Assembly (NCBI GenBank): GCA_023701385.1
Contig: JAMPXC010000002.1
Span: 62,001 to 126,000, forward strand
Length of the DNA: 64,000 nucleotides
Source: Pseudobdellovibrio sp.
GTDB lineage: Bacteria; Bdellovibrionota; Bdellovibrionia; Bdellovibrionales; Bdellovibrionaceae
Reading direction: 5' to 3'
Both the position numbers and the translations under genes were made by a program. Under the pieces are notes generated by a model, which searched no databases, had not been told where the DNA came from, and saw only the letters and a list, made by a program, of their open reading frames with translations. Of this stretch, positions 9,299 through 17,197 are shown in pieces. Position 1 is the first letter of the stretch. Every line of letters begins with the position of its first letter.

Positions 9299-10672
9299 TT
9301 ATTGTTTCGGGATAAGTGTATTAATTGGTGATGTTGGCGTTGTTGAACCATCAGTAGTTCCAGACGGAAGTCTAATCACTGTTTCCGCACGCTTTGCGAT
9401 CTCAGCCAAGCGGCGAGCTAATTCAGCTCTGCGGGCTTGTTGTTCTTCAGCGCGTTTTTTCTGTTCTTCTTCACGTTTAGCTTGAGCTTCTTCGGCATGT
9501 TTACGTTTAGCCGCTAACATCTCTTCCATTTGCTTTTGCTTTTTGGCCTGCTCTTCTTCAGACTGTTTTTGCTTACGAGATTGTTCTTCTTCTAGCTGTT
9601 TCTGTTTTTTAGCCTGTTCGTCTTCAGATTGTTTTTGCTTCTTTGCTTGCTGATCTTCAGAAGCTGTTTGGCGTTTTTCTTGTTGTTCAGCCTGGCGCTC
9701 TTGTTGACGTTCTTGGCGGCGCTCAGACACATTTTTCACAGTGTCTTTGATTACTTCACGTAAAGCCTGTGGCTGTTCACGACGCTCTTCTTTGATGATT
9801 TCTTTCACCGGTTGAATTTCTTTAATCGGTGGAGCACGGCGGTCTTCAGCCACCGTTGTTGGCACGTCTTTCACTCGGCGATTAGCTTGTTCTTCTGTCG
9901 AAGAAGGCTGATCTTTAATTGGCTCGCGCGCTTGCACATCTTGAGCAGGGCGCTCTAGATTTTTATCTGGAACAGATGGTTCGTTTCTAGAAGATGGCGG
10001 TTCACCTGGTGTTGGTTCTTTTTTCGGATCGTATTGGTAACCTAAATCTTTATCTTCTTTTTTACGTTCTTCACGCTCATCAGATTTTAAATCACGTGGT
10101 TGTTCGGTTTTGGCTTGTTCGGCATCAACTTTAACAACTTGGTCAGGGCGCACAAACACCGGAGGTGTCTGTCTTTCGCGGTCAATAATTTTTGTTACCG
10201 CCACTAAACCTTCAATGGTTACAACTTTAGAAACTTTTCTGACAAGATCGTATTCAGCGGTGAAAACTGTTCCGCGTACACCGGCTACAGCTGATGGAGT
10301 TTTAACTTGGAACTTGTTTTTAGCACCATCATATTTTTGATTAACGGTAGATTTGATTTTACCAAAATCAACTTTCAACTCGACATCTTTTTGGTCTTGA
10401 TTAGGTTTATAAACGTATTTTGCAATTTCAACTTTTGACTTAGGGTAAACGTCAACAAGGTTTGAATCGATCATCGTGATACGGGCTGTACCGCCGGGCT
10501 GTGATTCGATCACATCGGATTCTAAAACCGTCGTGTCTTTTTTAACTTGGATTTTTTCGCCACTGCGAATGATAAAGACTTGGCCTTTAACGATCGTCAC
10601 TTTACCAGCAATAGCGCCTCCGGCAAATGTGTTAAGCGAGAATAATAAAACTGTGATAAAAATACGTCCCAT
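9299..10672 (-). CDS. Secreted FecR-domain protein with long charged coiled-coil tail (second copy)
   Basis: A 457-residue exported protein with a signal peptide ending near NTFAG (residue 18). Residues 22-165 form a FecR domain with the same landmarks as the 2113 copy: VKGQVFI, then TVLESDVIES, then KTPSAVAGVRGTVF. From about 190 the chain is extremely charged. Roughly residues 300-440 are Lys/Glu/Gln/Arg-rich with a repeated EEEQAKKQKQ-type 11-residue period, predicting a long helix or coiled coil that could span the periplasm. It is first in the operon leading to the TPR-barrel, GYF/PilZ-like protein and CHASE2 cyclase. The tail is absent from the first FecR copy. Confidence 0.85.
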   Translation of the reverse strand: MGRIFITVLLFSLNTFAGGAIAGKVTIVKGQVFIIRSGEKIQVKKDTTVLESDVIESQPGGTARITMIDSNLVDVYPKSKVEIAKYVYKPNQDQKDVELKVDFGKIKSTVNQKYDGAKNKFQVKTPSAVAGVRGTVFTAEYDLVRKVSKVVTIEGLVAVTKIIDRERQTPPVFVRPDQVVKVDAEQAKTEQPRDLKSDEREERKKEDKDLGYQYDPKKEPTPGEPPSSRNEPSVPDKNLERPAQDVQAREPIKDQPSSTEEQANRRVKDVPTTVAEDRRAPPIKEIQPVKEIIKEERREQPQALREVIKDTVKNVSERRQERQQERQAEQQEKRQTASEDQQAKKQKQSEDEQAKKQKQLEEEQSRKQKQSEEEQAKKQKQMEEMLAAKRKHAEEAQAKREEEQKKRAEEQQARRAELARRLAEIAKRAETVIRLPSGTTDGSTTPTSPINTLIPKQ

Positions 10673-10725
10673 TGAGTAGCTCCCCTATATGACCCAGTGT
10701 TTAGGATAGCAGGGCTCAAAATACG

Positions 10726-10774
10726 AAAACCACGAATTATCCTGGTTTCTCAACTTAAGACAGTTCGTGGTTTT
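10726..10774 (-). terminator. Long inverted repeat, possible terminator of the ABC ATPase operon
   Basis: AAAACCACGAA and TTCGTGGTTTT form a perfect 11-bp stem around a 27-nt loop, between the end of the ABC ATPase genes and the start of the FecR operon. Flanking A and T runs would support termination on the minus strand. The long loop makes an operator equally possible. Confidence 0.4.
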
Positions 10775-10817
10775 TACTGAGACAATGAGTGTTTTTTCGA
10801 AATTAAATTATGTTTTG

Positions 10818-10919
10818 TTAGTCAGCTGATTTTTTAATTTCAGTGTCTTTGTCTGTGACAGCATCTGCGGTCTCAGAAACAAAAGAAACTAAGCGATTAA
10901 AGATAAAAACAATTTCACA
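10818..10919 (-). other. In-frame coding-like stretch after the OppF-type stop codon
   Basis: Thirty-three sense codons run in the same frame directly after the TAA of the ATPase gene and end at a second TAA. The peptide looks coding (EIVFIFNRL, then a charged tail), but there is no ATG, GTG or TTG start in frame. It could be a relic of a longer C-terminus, a readthrough product or chance. It is recorded because nothing else occupies this gap. Confidence 0.25.
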
Positions 10920-11888
10920 TTACACCTTTAAGCAGCTAACGAAGTGACCTTTAGATTTTTCAACCAATTCAGGCTTCGTCATCTTACATTCAGCAGAAGC
11001 CATCGGGCAGCGTGGGTTGAAATAACAACCTGGCGGCGGCGCGATTGGCGATGGCACATCCCCTGTAAGGATGATGCGCTCTGGGCGTGGTTTAGGATCT
11101 GGAATTGGAATCGCTGATAACAAGGCTTTTGTGTAAGGATGTTGAGGATTTTTATATAATTCATCGGCTTCAGCCATCTCAACGATCTGACCTAAGTACA
11201 TCACCGCTACTTTTGTAGAAACGTGTTCTACAACTTTTAAGTCATGGGCGATGAAGATGTAAGTTAAACCAAGCTTTTGTTGTAACTCCATAAGTAAGTT
11301 GATCACTTGGGCTTGGATAGAAACGTCTAAGGCCGAAACGGGTTCGTCACAGATAATGATTTCTGGATTAACCGCTAAAGCGCGCGCGATACCAACACGT
11401 TGACGTTGACCGCCCGAGAATTCATGCGGGTAACGAGATAAGTGTTCAGGGCGAAGACCAACTAATTTAATTAATTCTTGGACGCGTTCTTTACGGGCTT
11501 TTTCGTCAGGGTAAAGATTGTGAATCACTAACGGCTCTTCTAAGATCGCGCCGATTGTCATACGTGGATTTAATGAAGCATACGGATCTTGGAAGATGAT
11601 TTGCATTTTACGACGTAAATCTCGCATGCGATCGTTATCAACTGTCGTGATATCTTCGCCGTTAAAAAAGATTTTACCAGATGTTGGTTCGATCAAGCGA
11701 ATTAAGCAGCGGCCTAATGTTGATTTACCGCAACCAGATTCACCTACAAGACCTAGTGTTTCACCTTTTTTTAATTCGAAAGAAATATCAGATACCGCTT
11801 TTACCGAAGCCACTTGGCGAGAAAATAATCCGCCGTGAATCGGGAAGTGCTTAACAACGTGTTCTACTTTAAGTAATGATTCAGACAT
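10920..11888 (-). CDS. oppF: Oligopeptide/dipeptide ABC transporter ATPase (OppF/DppF type)
   Basis: A 322-residue cytoplasmic ATPase that would energise uptake of peptides or similar solutes. Walker A is [11 protein letters not shown] (about 49-58), the signature is FSGGQRQRV, and Walker B is [12 protein letters not shown] followed by the H-loop in IAHDL. The C-terminal oligopeptide-type extension has the usual cysteines ([11 protein letters not shown]). It begins 2 bp after the partner ATPase at 11891, so the pair forms an OppD/OppF operon. No permease or binding-protein genes are in the window, so the substrate cannot be assigned. The symbol denotes the family, not a proven peptide specificity. 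Confidence 0.9.
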   Translation of the reverse strand: MSESLLKVEHVVKHFPIHGGLFSRQVASVKAVSDISFELKKGETLGLVGESGCGKSTLGRCLIRLIEPTSGKIFFNGEDITTVDNDRMRDLRRKMQIIFQDPYASLNPRMTIGAILEEPLVIHNLYPDEKARKERVQELIKLVGLRPEHLSRYPHEFSGGQRQRVGIARALAVNPEIIICDEPVSALDVSIQAQVINLLMELQQKLGLTYIFIAHDLKVVEHVSTKVAVMYLGQIVEMAEADELYKNPQHPYTKALLSAIPIPDPKPRPERIILTGDVPSPIAPPPGCYFNPRCPMASAECKMTKPELVEKSKGHFVSCLKV

Positions 11889-11890
11889 GA

Positions 11891-12907
11891 TTAGTTATTT
11901 CCTTCAGATTGAACCGGGTGGTAACAAGCCACTTTATGAATGCCACGTAAGTTTTCTAAGTTTGGTTCAGCACGACGGCAATCGTCTTGCGCGAACTTAC
12001 AACGTTCTTGAAAACGGCAGCCTGTCGGAAGCTTGTATAAGCTAGGAACTAACCCAGGAATTGTATTTAATTGTTTCATACGTGAACCAGTCTCGAAGTG
12101 CGGAACTGAGTCTAACAAGCCTCTAGTGTAAGGATGTTTAGGACGGTAGAAAATATCTTCTACAGTTCCGTATTCAATAACTTTACCAGCGTACATGACT
12201 AAAACGTCTTGGCACATTTCTGCCACAACGCCTAAGTCATGCGTGATTAAGATCATGCCGGCTTCGAATTCTTTTTGTACTTTGCGCATTAAATCTAAGA
12301 TTTGCGCTTGGATAGTTACGTCTAACGCTGTTGTTGGTTCATCAGCAATTAATAATTGCGGCGTACAGCTCATAGCCATCGCGATCATTACACGTTGGCG
12401 CATACCACCTGATAATTGGTGAGGATATTCGTGGTAACGTTTTTCAGCGGCTGGAATACCAACAAGCTTTAACATTTCGATCGCTTTGTCTTTGATCTGA
12501 GCTTTGCTCAAACCTTTTTGGTGAAGTCGGATGCTTTCTTCGATTTGGTCACCGATTGTGTACACCGGATTTAACGAAGTCATCGGTTCTTGGAAAATCA
12601 TTGCGATTTTATTTCCTAAAATGTCGCGCATTTCCGCGTCAGATTTTTTTAATAAGCTATCGCCTTTGAATTGCACGTCACCAGAAACGATTTCGCCTGG
12701 TTTTTGGATAAGACGCATAATTGAAAGAGCAGTTTGAGATTTACCACAACCAGATTCGCCCACGATGCCTAGGGTTTGACCCTTTTTCACGCGGAAAGAG
12801 ATGTCATCTACCGGGAAAATAACACCATCATCTGTTTTGTAACGAGTACGCAAATTTGTAACTTCTAGTAATGTTTCAGACACTGTTTGATTGGCTATAC
12901 CTTGCAT
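11891..12907 (-). CDS. oppD: Oligopeptide/dipeptide ABC transporter ATPase (OppD/DppD type)
   Basis: A 338-residue ATPase and the partner of the OppF-type protein downstream. It shows Walker [12 protein letters not shown] (about 51-60), the signature LSGGMRQRV, Walker [13 protein letters not shown], the H-loop ITHDL, and an oligo_HPY-type C-terminus with a cysteine cluster ([11 protein letters not shown]...DDC). Paired OppD/F ATPases form the heterodimer under an OppBC permease, which is not encoded here. It is first in a two-gene operon. The gene is divergent from the methyltransferase at 12982, with a 74-bp shared promoter region. Confidence 0.9.
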   Translation of the reverse strand: MQGIANQTVSETLLEVTNLRTRYKTDDGVIFPVDDISFRVKKGQTLGIVGESGCGKSQTALSIMRLIQKPGEIVSGDVQFKGDSLLKKSDAEMRDILGNKIAMIFQEPMTSLNPVYTIGDQIEESIRLHQKGLSKAQIKDKAIEMLKLVGIPAAEKRYHEYPHQLSGGMRQRVMIAMAMSCTPQLLIADEPTTALDVTIQAQILDLMRKVQKEFEAGMILITHDLGVVAEMCQDVLVMYAGKVIEYGTVEDIFYRPKHPYTRGLLDSVPHFETGSRMKQLNTIPGLVPSLYKLPTGCRFQERCKFAQDDCRRAEPNLENLRGIHKVACYHPVQSEGNN

Positions 12908-12981
12908 AGACGTACAGTTATAATGGTTTGCCTATTGATCAGCAATTGAAAATCCTATTTTTTCGACGTAAACAATAGGGT

Positions 12982-13635
12982 ATGAGACACGATAAACAGC
13001 CCTCGTATGAATACATTGAAAATTGTTACGGCCCTGAGAACGAACAGATGCAGCTTTCGCGCAAATTCGCTGATCAATTAGGCCTTGGAGGCATTTCGGT
13101 TTCGCAAACAGAAGCCCACTTAATGGGGTTTTTAGTTAGCCTTATTAAGCCCAAAAAAGTGGTTGAAATCGGCACTCTAACAGGGCTTTCTTGTCAGTAT
13201 TTTCTTCAATCATTACAACAAGATGGCATGGTTTACACTTTAGAGAAGTCTACTGAACATATCGAGCTTTCAAGCCAAGCTTTAAAGCCTTGGATCGACC
13301 GCGGTCAGGCGGTGATCATGGCTGGTGATGCTCGTGAAGAGTTACCGAAGCTTTCGGCCCACGGGCCGTTTGATGCGATCTTTATCGATGGTAATAAAGC
13401 GGCCTATAAAGATTACTGGATGTGGGCAAAAAGTAATATCCGTTCAGGCGGAATGATTCTCATCGACAATGTGTTTTTAGCCGGAGCTGTTTGGGGAGAC
13501 ACTTCAAAACAGAAGTTCAGTGATAAACAAATCAATACTGTGAAAGACATGACCAGCGATGTTTTCGCGGATGCGAACCTCACGGCTTCTTTTGTGCCGA
13601 CTGAAGAAGGTTTGATCGTTGCTGTCAGAAAATAG
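12982..13635 (+). CDS. SAM-dependent O-methyltransferase (class I, CCoAOMT/TrmR-like family)
   Basis: A 217-residue cytosolic methyltransferase of normal family length. Motif I (VVEIGTLTGLS) binds SAM. The metal-site region is DAIFIDGNKAAY with the acidic residue of IFIDG, followed by GGMILIDNVFLAGAVW, diagnostic of the O-methyltransferase family 3 fold. Members methylate catechol-like small molecules or, as TrmR, hydroxyuridine in tRNA; the substrate here cannot be chosen from sequence alone. It is a single-gene unit whose stop lies 4 bp from the stop of the convergent gene at 13640. A short AAATAGATATCTATTT palindrome covers both ends. Confidence 0.88.
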   Translation: MRHDKQPSYEYIENCYGPENEQMQLSRKFADQLGLGGISVSQTEAHLMGFLVSLIKPKKVVEIGTLTGLSCQYFLQSLQQDGMVYTLEKSTEHIELSSQALKPWIDRGQAVIMAGDAREELPKLSAHGPFDAIFIDGNKAAYKDYWMWAKSNIRSGGMILIDNVFLAGAVWGDTSKQKFSDKQINTVKDMTSDVFADANLTASFVPTEEGLIVAVRK

Positions 13636-13639
13636 ATAT

Positions 13640-15073
13640 CTATTTCAACTGTAAATCTTTTAATTTTGCTTTGGGTAAATATTTTACCGTAGCTACGTAG
13701 TCGAATTTCTTTTGACGTATTTTTTCACCGTTTAAAGTATCTGGCATCGCGGCCAGCACTGAAAAAGCTGTTGGTGAATAATTTCGTGGAGCCGCAGGAT
13801 TTAACTTAGATCTGGCAGCATCAATCTGCGAATGATTCTGAGTCAAAATTAATTTAAAATAAGGATTCGCTTTTTTAATTAAAGGAGCCATTGTTGCGGC
13901 CACTTGTTTGTGGCCGCTTGATAAGCCGTCGGCCTCACGGTCAACACCAGGCAGGGCAAAATCAATCAGCTCTGTGCTTGTTTGCGGTGAGGCTCCGGTT
14001 TGTGCAATCAACATCGGAATACCGTCACTCATGCCGTATAAATCCTGCTCTGAAGCTTTGCCACCACTAAAAGCAGAACCAAACATTTGCATCGGTTTAA
14101 AATATTCTTTTACACACGATGGAGTTTTTGATTTTTTGAAATCTTCTGAAGCTGTATCGGGGTTACAATCGACTAACGATAACATCACCCACGAAAATTC
14201 AGAGCAATACATTTTGATATGTTTGTGCGCCTGCATTTTTTGCTCTAAGAGAACACGGCCAACATCGGCCACAAATGAAATATCGCCATTATTTTTATAA
14301 GTTGGATTATTGTAGTCTTTGTTAAATGAAAATAACTCGGGGTAAACTTTTTTAGCGCGTGCTACTTTTAAAGACCGTTCTAACCATTTTTGCAGATTGG
14401 CCTGTTGGTTTGAAGTTAATCGCGGGCGCAGGATATGCACGATCGTATTTTTATTATCTTTGGTAAAGTGCGGCGAATCGATGACTGATCTACCAAAACC
14501 TAAGGCTGCGCCACCCAGCATGTCGGCATCCATCGGCATATCAATATTATAAACTAATTTTTTGCCATTTTCGTTAACCACCACAGCTACAGAGTTATGC
14601 GTGTTTAACAGTTGCAGCGCTAGATACTGTAACGAGTTAGCAAAGAAAGGGCGTGTTGAGACGATAATATCACCGGTTTTAATCAGACCACTTTCTGCGA
14701 GCGACTGAGAAACTTTAAGACGAGATTCTTGCGGAGCGAAAGCCATGCGTAAGCCAATCGCTGAACCCGCAGAAGACTGAGCGCCAATCGCCACATAGTC
14801 AGTCAAGACGACCGAATCGGTATCATTCGAACGGGGCACAAAAGACACCTCATCTAAAGGCAACATCGCATGCGCCGGAAACGTTTGATAAAACGCCACT
14901 GCAGGGTTGAGAGCGTCTGATTGTGACCAAGACCCTAAACTTGCTTCTACAAGCGTTGCAATTTGCGTATTGAAGGGATTTTTTCCTAATTTATTGACGA
15001 TAGGGCCAGCAAAAGAAAAGTTAGAAACTGCGATTGAGGTTAATAAGACGACTAGAAATTTTATTTTGCACAT
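13640..15073 (-). CDS. Secreted protein with permuted papain-like (YiiX/NlpC-P60-like) signature
   Basis: A 477-residue exported protein with a signal peptide ending near SFAG (residue 23). The pattern GDIIVSTRP, then about 20 residues later THNSVAVVV with His159, and much later MYCSEFSWVML with Cys290, matches the circularly permuted papain fold of YiiX/YebB-type NlpC/P60 relatives. There His precedes Cys and the motif CSE is typical. Such enzymes act as amidases, peptidases or acyltransferases in the envelope. The insert between the two motifs is longer than usual and the C-terminal 180 residues are unassigned. GGAGA at good spacing supports the start. The fold is inference; the two motifs are visible. 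Confidence 0.6.
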   Translation of the reverse strand: MCKIKFLVVLLTSIAVSNFSFAGPIVNKLGKNPFNTQIATLVEASLGSWSQSDALNPAVAFYQTFPAHAMLPLDEVSFVPRSNDTDSVVLTDYVAIGAQSSAGSAIGLRMAFAPQESRLKVSQSLAESGLIKTGDIIVSTRPFFANSLQYLALQLLNTHNSVAVVVNENGKKLVYNIDMPMDADMLGGAALGFGRSVIDSPHFTKDNKNTIVHILRPRLTSNQQANLQKWLERSLKVARAKKVYPELFSFNKDYNNPTYKNNGDISFVADVGRVLLEQKMQAHKHIKMYCSEFSWVMLSLVDCNPDTASEDFKKSKTPSCVKEYFKPMQMFGSAFSGGKASEQDLYGMSDGIPMLIAQTGASPQTSTELIDFALPGVDREADGLSSGHKQVAATMAPLIKKANPYFKLILTQNHSQIDAARSKLNPAAPRNYSPTAFSVLAAMPDTLNGEKIRQKKFDYVATVKYLPKAKLKDLQLK

Positions 15074-15307
15074 GTGCTTTCTCCGAGTAAAGCAGGCACA
15101 CTTGCAAATGCCATACTATCGCAGCACATTAAATTAAAGTTAAAAAATTATAGTGTCTACTTCGACTGCGGATTTGTGCTCGCTTAAAAAATCATCAGTG
15201 AACATAATTATGCTCCGTTTTTTTGGATAAACATTCTAGACCTTGGTTATAAATAAAAAAATATTTGCCGTGGAAGATTGTTTTCTTAAACAAGATACCG
15301 TGGAGTT

Positions 15308-15340
15308 ATGAGGTACGTGAAAACATGAATAACGGAAAGA
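15308..15340 (+). repeat. Diverged direct repeat, left copy, before the RHS tip
   Basis: The block ATGAGGTACGTGAAAA plus CATGAATAACGGA recurs, with changes and an insertion, at about 16223-16268 as GAGAGGTACTTAAAAA and CATGAATAACGGA. The two copies bracket the RHS tip and its partner. In both, the same reading frame opens just after the TGA of CATGA. Confidence 0.45.
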
Positions 15341-15343
15341 CAT

Positions 15344-15940
15344 TTGTTGCACATTACAATGAAGAACACGAATCCTAATTTCCAACATCTAGCATTTGCC
15401 GGAGGATTGTACGATCAAGACACGAAATTTTTGCGATTTGGTGCGCGTGACTATGATCCAACAATTGGGAGATGGACGACTAAAGATCCTGTCGAGTTTG
15501 ATAGTGGGGATACAAATTTATACGCTTATGTTAGTGGAAATCCTACGTCAATGATTGATCCTGATGGCGAATCGGGTCTCCCTGGAGCTTTTGTGGGTGC
15601 AGCATTTGAGATTGCTATTCAGGCAGCTAATCTGAAAGCTCAAGGTAAAGATGTCTACGACTATAAAAATTACGACGGATATGACATCGCAATTGCTGCT
15701 GCAGTAGGAGCCATAGCTCCTGGAATATTAAATTTAGGAAAGACTTCATTAAAATCTTCGTTGGCGATAAAAACTCTTTCGAAGCAGTTGAAAAATGCAA
15801 AGACATTAAATAGAGTAGCGAAAGTACAAAGTCGAATCGCGAAAAACAGGAATAAAATTGCAAAAATCGTAGCGACTCAATCGGCTTATCAAATAGTAAA
15901 GACTAAGCTGAAAAAGGTGAATAATCCGAGTTGCGAATAG
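15344..15940 (+). CDS. Orphan RHS core C-terminus with variable C-terminal domain
   Basis: A 198-residue protein carrying only the last part of an RHS shell. The core signature runs from residue 18 to about 78 (LRFGARDYDP, GRWTTKDP, NLYAYVSGNP, IDPDGE). A hydrophobic, Ala/Gly-rich segment (about 115-130) follows, then a lysine-rich tail. In polymorphic toxin systems the region after IDPDG is the variable toxin. No YD repeats precede it: the frame is closed by a stop at 15326. Start may be TTG at 15344 or ATG at 15359. It may be a displaced RHS tip or a donor cassette. A small membrane protein begins 8 bp downstream. Toxic activity is not recognisable. Confidence 0.7.
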   Translation: MLHITMKNTNPNFQHLAFAGGLYDQDTKFLRFGARDYDPTIGRWTTKDPVEFDSGDTNLYAYVSGNPTSMIDPDGESGLPGAFVGAAFEIAIQAANLKAQGKDVYDYKNYDGYDIAIAAAVGAIAPGILNLGKTSLKSSLAIKTLSKQLKNAKTLNRVAKVQSRIAKNRNKIAKIVATQSAYQIVKTKLKKVNNPSCE

Positions 15941-15948
15941 GGAGACTG

Positions 15949-16125
15949 ATGCCAAGAAGTCTAATATACTTAATAGGTGTTTGTATTTTGGGAGCGCTAC
16001 ACTGGCCATTAAAGGAAAGGTTATCTGGGCCAGTCTTTTTTACGATTAGTATATTATATCTTTTAGTATTAAATTTTATTTCTAACAGATTTGGTAAACA
16101 TGATCCAGATGAAGGAGATGATTAA
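15949..16125 (+). CDS. Small membrane protein, possible immunity partner of the RHS tip
   Basis: A 58-residue protein with two predicted transmembrane segments (about 5-21 and 28-45) and an acidic tail ending HDPDEGDD. The ATG at 15949 is chosen because GGGAGA sits 6 bp upstream; a TTG 18 bp earlier is less likely. It starts 8 bp after the RHS tip stop, on the same strand. Polymorphic toxin loci place the immunity gene exactly there, so an immunity role is proposed from position alone. Confidence 0.5.
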   Translation: MPRSLIYLIGVCILGALHWPLKERLSGPVFFTISILYLLVLNFISNRFGKHDPDEGDD

Positions 16126-16432
16126 TTTCATAGGAATGAAGTCGTACGATTTAAATGTTAAGGCACATTGCCTAGCTTCCGGATGCGCGACTTTCGTTCG
16201 TTTGAAAATACTTTATTATGCGTGAGAGGTACTTAAAAATAGATCATGTGGAGGCATGAATAACGGAGGCTCTTTCTTTAGCGGAAGCGGAGGTGAAAAA
16301 GTACTGCAACCCTCCACATAAAAATCCATACAATGAAACCATTAAGTTTAAAGTAGTACAAAAAAGCACAGAAAAAAATCGGTGTTTTACGAAATCAAGA
16401 ACTAGAAAAAGATTCGAACATAAATAGCAAAA
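16126..16432 (+). other. Intergenic remnant region with diverged repeat
   Basis: About 300 bp without a secure gene. It holds the right copy of the diverged repeat (about 16223-16268) and a 9-bp inverted repeat ATGTGGAGG (16248-16256) / CCTCCACAT (16311-16319). A short coding-like frame is listed separately. The A-rich composition and repeat suggest an accessory, previously rearranged segment. Confidence 0.5.
16293..16427 (+). CDS. Possible small basic ORF or toxin-tail remnant
   Basis: A GTG at 16293 opens 44 codons to a TAG, giving a lysine/arginine-rich peptide with two cysteines (KKYCNPPHKNPY..., ...KNRCFTKSRTRK). The frame is open upstream to the TGA in the CATGA of the repeat, exactly as in the RHS tip copy, so this may be the tail of a second, decayed cassette. 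Evidence for expression is weak. Confidence 0.25.
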   Translation: MKKYCNPPHKNPYNETIKFKVVQKSTEKNRCFTKSRTRKRFEHK

Positions 16433-17185
16433 CTAATGTCTAAACTGATTCAAAAAATCTTCCACGCCGGGTTTGTACTCGCTGGGAAAATCGCGCAGGC
16501 CGTTTAAATGCCCAGCTTCAGGAAGTGATAACTTCTTCCAATTTAAGTTTTTGTGGTGATCAAAAACTTTGTCGATATCCATTGGTGTGATCAAACGATC
16601 ACGCCAACCGCGGATCGATAGAATCGGAAATCCTTCGGGAAAACTATCTAAATCGTGACGGATATCTTTGTTTAATTTTGGGCTCCAGCCAAAAGCGACA
16701 GCTGGAGTTCCTAAAAGTTTTAATGATAAAGACTCTACGCCGATTTGTTCTTGTAAAAGCATATACGACGACTGGAAGAAGTTGCCAGCGCCTGGGCCAC
16801 TATCACAAACCATCGCTACAACATCGTTTTGACCTTCTTTTAAACGGCGGGTGTGCGCTTCAATCGCACAGCCAGCTACGTTAGAGAAAGCAAAAATGAT
16901 TTTAGTTTTATAGTGAGTCAGTAGATCTAAATGGTGGCCGATTTGTTCAGCTAAGACGTGCTTCATCCCGAATTTTTTAGAAACGTGAGAGTAAGGCACG
17001 TACTTATGATCTTTTAAATCGTCTTTAAGATTGAATGCGTAAGCATCAAAGCCAAGTTCGTTCACTAAATCAATATGGCGGCGTAAGGCTTTTTTATGGC
17101 CCTTAAAAAAGTGGGCAAAGAAAACCAGATGTTCTGATTTTTTCTCTGCCGCTTTAAATAATTCACCGCCATCAGGAAATTGCAT
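16433..17185 (-). CDS. Alpha/beta hydrolase-fold protein
   Basis: A 250-residue cytosolic protein with the order of an alpha/beta hydrolase. LVFFAHFFKGH corresponds to the first strand and oxyanion region. A nucleophile-elbow-like FAFSNVAG sits near residue 100, a candidate acid lies in GWRDRLITP near 205, and a C-terminal His occurs in EAGHLNGL near 230. The elbow lacks the first glycine of GxSxG, so activity is plausible but not assured. It follows the AceE-type gene by 12 bp on the same strand and is probably cotranscribed with it. Substrate unknown. Confidence 0.65.
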   Translation of the reverse strand: MQFPDGGELFKAAEKKSEHLVFFAHFFKGHKKALRRHIDLVNELGFDAYAFNLKDDLKDHKYVPYSHVSKKFGMKHVLAEQIGHHLDLLTHYKTKIIFAFSNVAGCAIEAHTRRLKEGQNDVVAMVCDSGPGAGNFFQSSYMLLQEQIGVESLSLKLLGTPAVAFGWSPKLNKDIRHDLDSFPEGFPILSIRGWRDRLITPMDIDKVFDHHKNLNWKKLSLPEAGHLNGLRDFPSEYKPGVEDFLNQFRH

Positions 17186-17197
17186 TACAAATAAATC

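Noticed and set aside
10979-11182. Minus-strand 67-codon frame inside the OppF-type gene
   Set aside because: Shadow of a well-supported ATPase in another frame.
13630-13645. AAATAGATATCTATTT palindrome as a terminator between convergent genes
   Set aside because: Very AT-rich, no loop and no T run beyond the stem; the symmetry mostly reflects the two abutting stop codons.
15931-15948. TTG at 15931 as start of the small membrane protein
   Set aside because: It overlaps the RHS tip stop and lacks a ribosome-binding site; the ATG at 15949 has GGGAGA.
16126-16432. tRNA or tmRNA-like sequence in the accessory gap
   Set aside because: No cloverleaf, T-loop or acceptor pairing could be found.
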